From PALSA-660 sp036508875 (GTDB taxonomy: Bacteria; Actinomycetota; Coriobacteriia; Anaerosomatales; PALSA-660): 13,979 bases of DNA. A program made the position numbers and the translations under genes. Under the pieces are notes generated by a model that did not search any database, had not been told where the DNA came from, and saw nothing but the letters and a program-made list of their open reading frames with translations. Below, piece after piece: positions 1 to 8,099 of this stretch; position 1 is the stretch's first letter, and every line of letters begins with the position of its first letter. The stretch covers positions 1 to 13,979 of the forward strand of contig DATCGP010000077.1 in NCBI GenBank assembly GCA_036508875.1, in the 5' to 3' direction.

Positions 1-579
1 TTCGACAAGACGCCGAAGGACCCGGGGTACATCAAAGGATACGTGCCGGGCGTGAGGGAGAACGGCGGCCAGTACACGCACGCCGCGATCTGGGTCGTCC
101 TGGCGTACCTGATGCAGGGCGACGGCGACGAGGCGTTCGACTTGCTCGGCATGCTTAACCCTATCTCGCACTCGTCCGATCCGGAGGCGGTAAGCCGCTA
201 CAAGGTGGAGCCCTACGCGCTGGTGGCCGACGTCTACTCGGTGGCGCCCCACGTCGGGCGCGGCGGGTGGACCTGGTACACAGGCGCAGCCGCGTGGATG
301 TACCGCGTCGCGCTCGAGAACCTGCTCGGACTGCGCATCGAAAGCCGCGGAGACAGCGAGTCCCTGATCGTCGACCCCTGTGTGCCGAAGGCGTGGCCCG
401 AGTACGAGATGACGCTGCGCCACGGCGGCGGGACCTGGCGGATCCGCGTCGAGAACCCGCGGGGCGTGAACCGCGGCGTGGCGCGCATCACTCTAGACGG
501 GCGCTCGGTCGAGGGCGGAGAAGTCCCGCTCACCGGCGTCGGCGACCATGAGGTGGTCGTGACGCTGATCGGCGGCTGA
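1..579 (+). CDS. GH94 family glycoside phosphorylase / cyclic beta-glucan-type protein, C-terminal part
   Basis: The reading frame is open from the first base to the TGA at 577-579, so this is the last 192 residues of a longer protein whose start lies outside the window. The segment reads DPGYIKGYVPGVRENGGQYT near its beginning and later YKVEPY, ADVYS and GRGGWTWYTG. These are conserved blocks of the C-terminal (alpha/alpha)6 region of GH94 enzymes, a family that phosphorolyses beta-linked glucosides or forms the C-terminal domain of cyclic beta-1,2-glucan synthases. The catalytic aspartate and most of the substrate site lie upstream and cannot be checked, so the linkage specificity is unknown. 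The last 60 residues form the usual terminal beta-sandwich (WRIRVENP, then alternating beta segments), so the C terminus is intact. A stem-loop begins 3 nt after the stop. The ABC importer downstream has its own promoter and may or may not be functionally linked. Confidence 0.9.
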   Translation, partial: FDKTPKDPGYIKGYVPGVRENGGQYTHAAIWVVLAYLMQGDGDEAFDLLGMLNPISHSSDPEAVSRYKVEPYALVADVYSVAPHVGRGGWTWYTGAAAWMYRVALENLLGLRIESRGDSESLIVDPCVPKAWPEYEMTLRHGGGTWRIRVENPRGVNRGVARITLDGRSVEGGEVPLTGVGDHEVVVTLIGG

Positions 580-582
580 GAC

Positions 583-608
583 CCCGCTGCGAAGTGGCCT
601 GCAGCGGG
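583..608 (+). terminator. Stem-loop after the GH94 gene
   Basis: A perfect 8-bp stem (cccgctgc at 583-590, gcagcggg at 601-608) with a 10-nt loop begins 3 nt after the GH94 stop codon. The position fits transcription termination. No run of T follows (next bases cctgcttg), so it would be a weak intrinsic terminator, or an RNA 3' end formed with help from Rho. Confidence 0.5.
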
Positions 609-618
609 CCTGCTTGCG

Positions 619-651
619 GCGCCCACGCGCCCGCTCGCACGCGCCCACGCG
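619..651 (+). repeat. 11-bp direct repeat upstream of the importer promoter
   Basis: The 11-mer gcgcccacgcg occurs at 619-629 and again at 641-651. The copies start 22 bp apart, about two helical turns, and the second copy ends 25 bp before the proposed -35 hexamer. This could be a tandem activator site or simply chance in G+C-rich DNA. Confidence 0.35.
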
Positions 652-672
652 GACCCCGCATTCCTTGTCCCT

Positions 673-685
673 GTGTGTTACACAC
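673..685. promoter_or_regulatory. Palindrome over the -35 region of the importer promoter
   Basis: The 13-base sequence gtgtgt-t-acacac is a perfect inverted repeat around a single central base. It overlaps the proposed -35 hexamer at 677-682, so a protein bound here would be placed to block RNA polymerase. No regulator gene is in the window, and the bound protein is unknown. Confidence 0.4.
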
Positions 686-705
686 TCCTTTCCGAGTGAT
701 ATACA
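677..705 (+). promoter_or_regulatory. Sigma-70-like promoter for the ABC importer operon
   Basis: A -35-like hexamer GTTACA (677-682, 4 of 6 to TTGACA) and a -10-like hexamer TATACA (700-705, 4 of 6 to TATAAT) are separated by exactly 17 bp. The segment is markedly more A+T-rich than its surroundings and lies about 85 bp before the binding-protein start, giving a leader of roughly 75 nt. Two palindromes overlap the hexamers. The start of transcription is inferred only. Confidence 0.5.
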
Positions 706-710
706 CTCGG
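692..710. promoter_or_regulatory. Palindrome over the -10 region of the importer promoter
   Basis: Perfect 7-bp arms ccgagtg (692-698) and cactcgg (704-710) flank the centre atata. The A+T-rich centre contains most of the proposed -10 hexamer TATACA. Dyads of this size (19 bp) spanning a -10 element are typical of dimeric repressor operators. In RNA it could instead form a small leader hairpin if transcription started further upstream. Confidence 0.4.
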
Positions 711-789
711 CAGACTCGATTCGACGAGGGGATGTGCCGCTTCCTTGGGAGCGGCCGAACAGGGACATCAGGGAAGGGAAGGGTGGAGC

Positions 790-2355
790 ATGAAGAAGTT
801 TGCACGTTCGTTCGCGCTTCTGCTGGCTCTCGCACTCGGCATCGCAGCCATCTCGGGGTGCACCAGCACGAGCTCGAACACCACGGGCGGCACGTCTGCC
901 GCAAACGACACGTTCACGTACGCACAGGGCGCTGACCCCCGCGGTCTCGACCCCGCGCTCGTGGATGACGGCGAATCCTCGAAGATCATCGTGAACATCT
1001 ACGAGGGCCTGCTGAAGTACGCGCCGGACTCCACCGCGGTCGAGCCCTCGCTCGCCGAGACCTGGACGATCAGCCCCGACGGCCTGAGCTACACGTTCAA
1101 GCTGCGCCAGGGCGTCAAGTTCCACGATGGCACCGACTTCAACGCTGACGCCGTCAAGTTCAACATCGACCGCCAGCTGCCGCCGAAGGTCACCGCGGAC
1201 ATGTCCTACGGTCCCTTCGTGTTCGGCTCGGTCAAGGACGTCGTGGTCGTCGACCCGTACACGGTCACGATCAACCTCACCGCGAAGAACACCGCGTTCC
1301 TGGCGAACCTGGCGATGAGTCTGGCTGCCCCGATGGTCAGCCCGAAGGCGCTCACCGACGGCAACAACTCCGTCATGGAGCACCCGGTCGGCACCGGTCC
1401 CTACAAGTTCGTGAGCTGGAACAAGGGTGAGAACGTCATCCTCGTCCGCAACGACGACTACTGGGGCGACAAGGCCATCATCAAGAACGTCATCTTCCGC
1501 TTCATCGCCGACAACTCTGCGCGCGTCCTGGCGCTCAACAACGGTGAAGTCGACATGATCGATGGCATCGACGCCACCGTGGTCAGCCAGATCGAGTCGG
1601 GCGGCAGCAAGCTGTTCCAGGCTGCCGGCATGAACGTGAACTACATGGCCTACAACACCACGACCGCCATGTTCAAGGACCCGGCCGCGCGCATCGCCGT
1701 CTCCCAGGCGATCAACGTCGACGAGCTCGTCACCAGCCTGTATCAGGGCTACGCGGAGAAGGCCACGACGATCCTGCCGACCTTCGTCCCCGGCTACGAC
1801 GCCTCGGTCCAGCAGGTCGCATACGATGCCGCCGCCGCGCAGGCGGGCCTCGCCAAGGCCGGCATCACCAAGATCCACATGATCGCCTACACCAACCCGC
1901 GGCCCTACAACGCCGCCACGGGCGCGACTCTCGCGACCGCGATCCAGGGCTACCTGCAGAAGGTCGGCGTGTCGTGCACGATCGACACCTACGACTGGAC
2001 CACGTACAAGGAGAAGGTCAAGGCCGGCGACTACGACATCGCCTTCTACGGCTGGATCGGCGACAACGGTGACCCGGACAACTTCCTGAACCTCCTGTCC
2101 GACAAGGACCCGACGATGAACATCGCCAGGTGGCAGGACGCGACCTACAAGGCCGACATCGCATCGGCTCTCACGATGCCGAACGGCCCGGAGCGCAACG
2201 CCGCCTACGGCGCGATGGAGAAGTACGCTGCCGCGCGTGCCGTCTGGCTGCCGATCTCGCACGCCAAGACGCTCGCCGCGTACCGCCCGAACGTCTCGGG
2301 CTTCCTGTACCACGTGACGGGCAACGTGTTCCTGTCCAAGGCAGTGAAGAACTAG
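790..2355 (+). CDS. ABC transporter family-5 solute-binding lipoprotein (DppA/OppA/NikA class)
   Basis: This 521-residue protein is the extracytoplasmic substrate receptor of the ABC importer encoded directly downstream. The N terminus is a lipoprotein signal: MKKF with basic residues, a hydrophobic stretch at about 8-21 and a lipobox ISGC with the acylated cysteine at residue 24, so it should be membrane-tethered. Family-5 binding-protein hallmarks follow: ADPRGLDPALVDD near the mature N terminus, IYEGLLKY, SPDGLSYTFKLRQGVKFHDG and FNADAVKF (about 111-128), then GTGPYKF. Length is normal for the family. The ATG at 790 is chosen because it starts the signal peptide and follows a purine-rich stretch (aagggtggag); the longer in-frame start at 745 would put extra residues before the signal. 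Family 5 binds peptides, nickel complexes or oligosaccharides, and sequence alone does not decide which. It is first in the operon and separated from the permeases by a strong stem-loop. Confidence 0.93.
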   Translation: MKKFARSFALLLALALGIAAISGCTSTSSNTTGGTSAANDTFTYAQGADPRGLDPALVDDGESSKIIVNIYEGLLKYAPDSTAVEPSLAETWTISPDGLSYTFKLRQGVKFHDGTDFNADAVKFNIDRQLPPKVTADMSYGPFVFGSVKDVVVVDPYTVTINLTAKNTAFLANLAMSLAAPMVSPKALTDGNNSVMEHPVGTGPYKFVSWNKGENVILVRNDDYWGDKAIIKNVIFRFIADNSARVLALNNGEVDMIDGIDATVVSQIESGGSKLFQAAGMNVNYMAYNTTTAMFKDPAARIAVSQAINVDELVTSLYQGYAEKATTILPTFVPGYDASVQQVAYDAAAAQAGLAKAGITKIHMIAYTNPRPYNAATGATLATAIQGYLQKVGVSCTIDTYDWTTYKEKVKAGDYDIAFYGWIGDNGDPDNFLNLLSDKDPTMNIARWQDATYKADIASALTMPNGPERNAAYGAMEKYAAARAVWLPISHAKTLAAYRPNVSGFLYHVTGNVFLSKAVKN

Positions 2356-2377
2356 CTGTTCGATCCACAGCGGAAAC

Positions 2378-2420
2378 ACGTGCAGCCGAAGGTCACCGAG
2401 TGTGATCTTCGGCTGCACGT
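2378..2420 (+). promoter_or_regulatory. 19-bp stem-loop between binding-protein and permease genes
   Basis: The arms acgtgcagccgaag (2378-2391) and cttcggctgcacgt (2407-2420) are perfectly complementary over 14 bp. The stem continues inward for 5 more pairs (gtcac with gtgat, one G-U) to a 5-nt loop, cgagt. It lies 22 nt after the binding-protein stop and 28 nt before the first permease start. No T-run follows. In many ABC operons such a structure protects the 3' end of the binding-protein mRNA or partly terminates transcription, giving more receptor than permease; that role is inferred here. Confidence 0.75.
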
Positions 2421-2448
2421 TCGCTGAGCCACGAGAAGGCACGTCAAG

Positions 2449-3468
2449 ATGCTCAAGTACGTACTGAAGAGAGTGCTGATGGTCATCCCGGTCCTCATCG
2501 GGGTGTCCATCATCGTGTTCTCTCTGATGCGCGTGTTCTCGCCCGACCCGGCGCCGATCGTGCTGGGCCAGCACGCCACGCAGGAGTCGATGCTGGCCTG
2601 GAGACAAGCCAACGGCCTCGAGAAGCCGGTCATCGAGCAGTACGTCGACTTCGTCGCCGGTGCCCTGCACGGGGACCTCGGCACCTCGTACTACACGAAG
2701 GCGCCGGTGGCCAGGGAGATCGGTGCGCGCTTCCCGGCCACGATCGAGCTGGCTGTGGCGGCGATCATCTTCGCGACCATCGTGGGGATACTGCTCGGGG
2801 TGATCGCGGCGGTGAAGAAGAACTCCATCTTCGACGCCGCGGGCACCTTGCTGGCGCTGGTGGGGGTCTCCATCCCCATCTTCTGGCTGGGCATCCTGCT
2901 CATCATGTTCTTCACCGGGACGCTGCACCTCCTGCCTTCCGGCGGGCGCATCAACCCGATGCTCGAGCCGGCGAACGTCACCGGCTTCTACATGATCGAC
3001 TCGCTCATCGCCAGCAACTGGCCGGCGTTCAAGGACGCGGCGATCCACATCATCCTGCCGGCGCTCACGCTCGGCATGTACTCGATGGCGATCATCACGC
3101 GGATGACGCGCTCGACCATGCTCGACACGCTCGGTCAGGACTACATCCGGACGGCGCGGGCCAAGGGCATCACCGAGACCAAGGTCATCACGAAGCACGC
3201 GTTGCGCAACTCGATGATCCCGGTCACCACCGTCATCGGGCTCCAGTTCGGCTCACTGCTCGGCGGAGCGCTGCTCACCGAGAGCGTCTTCTCCTGGCCC
3301 GGGATCGGCAAGTTCACCGTGGACAGCATCCTGAAGTCGGACTTCCCCATCGTGCAGGGGATCGTGCTTCTGGTCGCCGTCATCTTCGTGCTCGTCAACC
3401 TCATCGCTGACCTCATCTACGCGTACCTCGATCCGCGTATCAAATACGGCTCGAAGAAGGAGGGATAG
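2449..3468 (+). CDS. ABC transporter permease, DppB/OppB/NikB type
   Basis: This 339-residue inner-membrane protein is the first permease subunit of the importer. Hydrophobic segments lie at about 9-29, 98-122, 134-156, 200-217, 257-279 and 302-324, six in all as expected for DppB. The N-terminal MLKYVLKRVLMVIPVLIGVS and the GDLGTSYYTKAPV loop at 75-87 are characteristic. The cytoplasmic EAA loop that docks on the ATPase reads DYIRTARAKG at 231-240, followed by ITKHALRNSMIPV. The ATG at 2449 has a gaagg ribosome-binding motif 9 nt upstream. The last codons of this gene carry the strong ribosome-binding site for the next permease, which suggests translational coupling. The substrate is not evident from this subunit. 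Confidence 0.95.
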   Translation: MLKYVLKRVLMVIPVLIGVSIIVFSLMRVFSPDPAPIVLGQHATQESMLAWRQANGLEKPVIEQYVDFVAGALHGDLGTSYYTKAPVAREIGARFPATIELAVAAIIFATIVGILLGVIAAVKKNSIFDAAGTLLALVGVSIPIFWLGILLIMFFTGTLHLLPSGGRINPMLEPANVTGFYMIDSLIASNWPAFKDAAIHIILPALTLGMYSMAIITRMTRSTMLDTLGQDYIRTARAKGITETKVITKHALRNSMIPVTTVIGLQFGSLLGGALLTESVFSWPGIGKFTVDSILKSDFPIVQGIVLLVAVIFVLVNLIADLIYAYLDPRIKYGSKKEG

Positions 3469-3473
3469 CGGCC

Positions 3474-4466
3474 TTGGGCTCACAAGACGACTTCAGCTCC
3501 GGCCCGCTGCGCGAGCAGCCCTCCGAGAACTTCATCGCCGACGAGGCGATGGCGTTGGGGGAGACGCTGCCGGACAGCGGCGGGGACCTTCCCGAGATCG
3601 ACGAGACGTTCCACGAGAAGCCCGAGAACCAGTGGCTCGAAATGTGGCGCGCCCTGATCGCCAACCGGGCCGCTATGGTCTCGCTGTTCTTCATCGCGTT
3701 CCTGGCGCTGATCGCGATCTTCGGGCCGCTGATCACGCCGTACAACCCGATCGAGACGAACATGGCCAACGCGCTGAGGGGCCCGAGCGCAGCGCACTGG
3801 TTCGGTACCGACCAGCTCGGCATGGACATCTTCAGCCGCGTGATCGCCGGGACCCGCATCTCGCTGACGGTCGGCCTGCTGGCGGTGTCCATCGCACTCA
3901 CGACCGGCGTCGTGCTCGGCTCGATCGCCGGCTACGTCGGCGGCTGGGTCGACACCGTGATCATGCGCGTCATGGACATGATGCTCGCGGTGCCGTCGAT
4001 CCTGCTCGCCATCACGCTGATGGCCGCTCTGGGAAAGGGTATCGACAAGGCGGTCATCGCCATCGGCCTGGTGTCGATCCCGGAGTACGCGCGCATCGTG
4101 CGCGGCAGCATCCTTTCCATCAAAGAGAACGACTACATCGCCGCGGCGCGGGTGGTGGGCAACAGCGACTTCCGGATCATCTTCCGGCACGTCCTGCCCA
4201 ACGCGCTGTCCGTGATCATCGTGCGCGGCACGCTGGGCATCAGCAGCGCGGTGCTGGACACCGCGGCCCTCGGCTTTCTCGGCATGGGCGTCCAGCCGCC
4301 GCAGGCGGAATGGGGCGACATGCTCGGCAGGGCCCGCGGCTTCATATTCCAGGCCCCGTGGACGCTGCTGTTCCCGGGCATGGCGATCACGTCGACGGTG
4401 CTCGCGTTCAACCTGCTGGGCGACGGCCTTCGCGACGCGCTCGATCCCAAGTCGCGGATCAAGTAG
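3474..4466 (+). CDS. ABC transporter permease, DppC/OppC/NikC type
   Basis: This 330-residue protein is the second permease subunit. The family motif HWFGTDQLGMDIFSRVIAGT (108-127) and the EAA loop YIAAARVVGNSDFRIIFRH (221-239) identify it. Hydrophobic segments start near 67 and end near 314. The start is taken as TTG at 3474, because aaggaggg at 3457-3464 is an excellent Shine-Dalgarno match 9 nt upstream; the first in-frame ATG (residue 26, position 3549) has no comparable site. With the TTG start the protein has a soluble N-terminal extension of about 60 residues before the first membrane segment. It is rich in Asp and Glu (for example SGGDLPEIDETFHEKPEN) and longer than is usual in enteric DppC. 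The gap to the upstream permease gene is 5 nt. Confidence 0.94.
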   Translation: MGSQDDFSSGPLREQPSENFIADEAMALGETLPDSGGDLPEIDETFHEKPENQWLEMWRALIANRAAMVSLFFIAFLALIAIFGPLITPYNPIETNMANALRGPSAAHWFGTDQLGMDIFSRVIAGTRISLTVGLLAVSIALTTGVVLGSIAGYVGGWVDTVIMRVMDMMLAVPSILLAITLMAALGKGIDKAVIAIGLVSIPEYARIVRGSILSIKENDYIAAARVVGNSDFRIIFRHVLPNALSVIIVRGTLGISSAVLDTAALGFLGMGVQPPQAEWGDMLGRARGFIFQAPWTLLFPGMAITSTVLAFNLLGDGLRDALDPKSRIK

Positions 4467-4475
4467 GGCGACGAG

Positions 4476-5467
4476 ATGGCTGACAACGTCCTTCTGGAAG
4501 TGAGGAACCTCTCCACCGACTTCGTGATGAAGCGGGGGACGGTGCACGCGGTCATCGACATGAGTTTCACCGTGCACGAAGGCGAGATCCTTGCCATCGT
4601 CGGCGAGTCCGGTTCCGGCAAGAGCGTCGCGTCGCTTTCGGTGATGGGGCTGCTCCAGCCGCCGGGCCGAGTCGTCTCCGGCGAGATCCTGTACAAGGGG
4701 CGCAACCTGCTCAAGCTGTCGCGCGGTGAGATGCGCGACATCCGCGGCAACCACATCTCGATGATCTTCCAGGAGCCGATGACGAGCCTGAACCCGGTCT
4801 ACACGATCGAGAACCAGCTGGTCGAGAGCGTCCAGACCCACATGAAGCTCGACAAGAAGGCGGCTGCCGCCCGTGCGGTGGACATGCTGCGTCTCGTGGG
4901 CATCCCGTCGCCGGAGAAGCGCATCAAGGACTATCCGCACCAGATGTCCGGCGGCATGCGTCAGCGCGTGATGACCGCGATGGCGCTGTCGTGCGACCCG
5001 GACCTGCTCATCGCCGATGAGCCGACCACCGCGTTGGACGTCACGATCCAGGCGCAGATCCTCGCGCTCATCAACGAGCTGCGCGGCAAGATCGGCATGG
5101 CGGTGCTGCTCATCACGCACGACCTCGGAGTCGTGGCCGAGACCGCCGACCGCGTCGTCGTCATGTACTGCGGCCAGGTCGTGGAGGAGGCGACGGCGCT
5201 GCAGCTGTTCGAGCGTCCGCTGCACCCGTACACGCTGGGTCTTCTCAGGTCGATCCCGACCATGGAGGACTCGGACGCCGACGAGCCGCTCTACATGATC
5301 CGCGGCATGGTGCCCAACCCGCTCAACATGCCGAAGGGCTGCGCGTTCTTCGACCGCTGCGACCGCCGCATGGAACGCTGCCGGACCGAGATGCCCCCGC
5401 TCTACGCGGCCGCGGGCCGCCGTCTCCGGTGCTTCCTGTTCGACCCGGACCGGACGGGGGCGGCGTC

Positions 5468-5471
<4 letters not shown>
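4476..5471 (+). CDS. ABC transporter ATP-binding protein, DppD/OppD type
   Basis: This 331-residue cytoplasmic ATPase energises the importer, presumably as a heterodimer with the next gene product. It has Walker A GESGSGKS at 43-50, the Q-loop in MIFQEPMTSLNP (Gln99), the signature MSGGMRQR at 157-164, Walker B LLIADE at 177-182 with DEPTTALDV, and the H-loop histidine 215 in ITHDLG. The C-terminal region after residue 280 is the oligopeptide-transporter-specific extension with the pattern KGCAFFDRCDRRMERC (Cys289, 295, 302; also Cys319), which in characterised relatives can hold an iron-sulfur cluster. The ATG lies 9 nt after the permease stop. Its own stop overlaps the next start as ATGA. 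Confidence 0.95.
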
Positions 5472-6477
<1,006 letters not shown>

Positions 6478-6481
<4 letters not shown>

Positions 6482-6966
6482 CTGGGCTCCGCGCGGTCCG
6501 CACGCGCGGCGATCGGCCGCGACATCACGGTGACCTCCTGGCCGAGGTACTCGCAGCGTTCGTCCACGGTCCATCCGAGCCGAGCGTAGAACTCCGCGGT
6601 GCTCGGCGTGTACAGGTACAGGCGCTCCACTCCGATCGCCGACGCCTCCGACTCGACTCGCGCCACGAGAGCCGTGCCGTAGCCGCGTCCCCGGAAGCGC
6701 TCGACCACGTACACGCCTGCCAGCCACGGGGTGAGGTCGGGCCGAGTGTCCATGTCGTTCGCGATCAGCATCGCGGAGCCGCACAGCGCGTCATCTTCCA
6801 GGGCCACGACGACCGTCGGAACGCCGCCCCGTCCGCAGGCGTCCTGCAGCCGCCGCGTCCGCTCCTCGAGCGTCTGGTTCGGCCGAAGGTAGCCCCACTG
6901 TTCGAAGTGGAGCAGGGCCAGCTCGGGGACGAGCGACGGAAGGTCGGCCAGGTACTCGATCCTCAC
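6478..6966 (-). CDS. GNAT family N-acetyltransferase
   Basis: This 162-residue protein matches the size and layout of a single-domain acetyl-CoA-dependent GNAT enzyme. The acetyl-CoA pyrophosphate-binding motif A reads RFRGRGYGTAL at 90-100 (R-x-x-G-x-G), preceded by the strand LAGVYVVE. Motif B follows as VERLYLYT and AEFYARLGW at 113-132. These features identify the fold, not the acceptor, which could be a small molecule, antibiotic or protein. The start is GTG at 6966, with agga about 9 nt upstream. It lies 44 nt behind the nitroreductase gene and is probably the last gene of that leftward unit. Its 3' end overlaps the importer operon by 4 nt in the convergent orientation, leaving no room for a separate terminator. 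Confidence 0.9.
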
Positions 6967-7010
6967 GGTGCGCGGTCCTGTCCGCCCGGTGTCGGGCCGT
7001 CAGGTGGTCT

Positions 7011-7658
7011 TCAGTCGACGAACTTCACGATATCGCCCAACGAGGTCCGCTGCCGCTCCGTGTGGTTCAGCGCGCTTTCCGGATCGGGCTTGCCGAGTGC
7101 CACGCCGACGACGAAGCGGTGCCCCTTCGCCTGCGGGACCAGCCCGTGAAGCGCGCTGCCGTAGCGAACCGCCATCGCCATGATGCAGGTGCCGAGTCCG
7201 CGATCGTGCGCCGCGAGGCACACGTTCTCCACCAGCAGGCCCAGGTCGAAGCACGCATATTCTGCCGCGAGCCGCTCGTCCACCGCGAACAGCAGCATGC
7301 ACGGGGCGCCGTAGGCCTCAGCGAGGCCGGTCCGCGGCGGGGGCGCCTGGGACGCGGCGCCGGGCGTGACGCGGCGGTACATCATGCGCGCCAGGATGTG
7401 CTCGGGCCACTGGTCGCGCTGGGTCATCGGGAGGTCCGGGTCCGGCGCTGCCTCGGCGGTCAGCTTCTCCGCCATCATCGACTTGTAGCGGGCGAGTGCA
7501 TCTCCTCTGAGCACGAAGACGTCCCAACCCTGGGCGTTGGCCCACGACGGCGCCCAGCGGGCCTCGTCGAGTATCTCGGTGATGGTTTCGTCGGATACCG
7601 GATCCGAGACGAAGGACCGGACGCTCCGACGCTCATTCATAACCTCTGACAGCTCCAT
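7011..7658 (-). CDS. Nitroreductase family flavoprotein
   Basis: This 215-residue protein belongs to the FMN-dependent, NAD(P)H-using nitroreductase family (NfsB/FRase-like), which reduces nitroaromatics, quinones or unknown physiological substrates in the cytoplasm. The N-terminal block MNERRSVRSF (7-16) is the typical FMN-phosphate-binding segment. It is followed by EARWAPSWANAQGWDVFVLRG (about 32-52), the helix GLLVENVCLAAHDRGLGTC (140-158), and the terminal VGVALGKPD (184-192). The ATG at 7658 is preferred over far-upstream in-frame starts because it begins the family-conserved N terminus. It begins 2 nt after the stop of the preceding 96-residue gene, so the two are almost certainly co-transcribed and probably translationally coupled. 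The substrate is unknown. Confidence 0.92.
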   Translation of the reverse strand: MELSEVMNERRSVRSFVSDPVSDETITEILDEARWAPSWANAQGWDVFVLRGDALARYKSMMAEKLTAEAAPDPDLPMTQRDQWPEHILARMMYRRVTPGAASQAPPPRTGLAEAYGAPCMLLFAVDERLAAEYACFDLGLLVENVCLAAHDRGLGTCIMAMAVRYGSALHGLVPQAKGHRFVVGVALGKPDPESALNHTERQRTSLGDIVKFVD

Positions 7659-7660
7659 CG

Positions 7661-7951
7661 CTAGTCCTCGCTCTCGTCGTGGCGCGACGCGAGGGGGTCG
7701 TGTCCCCGCTTGCCTCCCGCGTCGATGAACGCCTTCGCCTTCTCGACCACCTCGTCCTCGGTGGCGCCCTGGACGTGCGACGCTGCCACCCCGAACGGGT
7801 AGTCCCACATCACGCGGCCGCCGGGGTCGTCCTGGACGGCGTCCATCTTGCAGACCTCCCCCGTGAACCCCGGTTCGACCGCTGCCATCGGGTCGTCGCC
7901 GAGCACGACGTAGCCGGGACGCACGAGGATCTCGAAGCCCTTGTACTCCAT
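7661..7951 (-). CDS. Unrecognised 96-residue protein upstream of nitroreductase
   Basis: I do not recognise this family. The frame uses G/C-rich third positions like its neighbours and sits 2 nt from the nitroreductase start, which supports a real gene. The sequence begins MEYKGFEILVRPGYVVLGDD and looks like short beta strands in the first half, with a PGGRVMWDYPFG segment mid-protein. A predicted helix (ATEDEVVEKAKAFIDAGGKRG) is followed by a charged tail ending DESED. It has no signal peptide, membrane segment or metal-binding motif, and only one cysteine. Start ATG 7951: a gagaggag Shine-Dalgarno-like stretch is present but unusually far upstream (about 12 nt), with an inverted repeat in between. 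The linkage suggests a role with the nitroreductase, but no function can be assigned. Confidence 0.72.
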   Translation of the reverse strand: MEYKGFEILVRPGYVVLGDDPMAAVEPGFTGEVCKMDAVQDDPGGRVMWDYPFGVAASHVQGATEDEVVEKAKAFIDAGGKRGHDPLASRHDESED

Positions 7952-7964
7952 GCGCGAATCGCGC
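7952..7964 (-). promoter_or_regulatory. Inverted repeat between ribosome-binding site and start codon
   Basis: The 13 bases gcgcga-a-tcgcgc form a perfect palindrome immediately before the start codon of the 96-residue gene. In RNA they could fold as a 5-bp stem with a 3-nt loop between the gagaggag stretch and the ATG. Folding would shorten the effective spacing or hide the end of the ribosome-binding site. G+C-rich DNA makes such short dyads fairly common. Confidence 0.3.
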
Positions 7965-8099
7965 TCCTCTCATCGGCCGGGCCGTCGCGCGAGGCGCGGC
8001 GTTTCGAGCGTAGCACTGTGTCGGGCTCGCGGCGCCGGCAGCGCTCGCCTTGCGTGATTCGCTATGCTGGCGATGTTGCCCGAAACCCAGGAGGTCTTC

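Noticed and set aside
672..684. CRP-like reading of the palindrome at the importer promoter (TGTG ... CACA)
   Set aside because: The half-sites are separated by 5 bases instead of the 8 found between TGTG and CACA in CRP sites, so it is not called a CRP operator.
493..3198. Very long leftward open frame (901 codons) opposite the importer genes
   Set aside because: It is antisense to the clearly coding binding-protein and DppB-type permease genes. Its composition (Arg/Asp/Val/His-rich, no domain) is typical of a shadow frame in G+C-rich DNA.
3480..5225. Long leftward open frame (581 codons) opposite the DppC/DppD-type genes
   Set aside because: It is an antisense shadow rich in Asp, Arg and His with no recognisable domain; the rightward frames have full ABC-transporter motifs.
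6489..6509. 7-bp stem-loop (ccgcgcg / cgcgcgg) near the 3' end of the importer operon
   Set aside because: It lies inside the coding sequence of the convergent acetyltransferase and has no T-run. Short G+C stems are expected by chance here, so it is not called a terminator.
8050..8068. Promoter for thymidine kinase (TTGCGT and TATGCT)
   Set aside because: The two hexamers are only 7 bp apart and no acceptable -35 lies 16-18 bp upstream of TATGCT.
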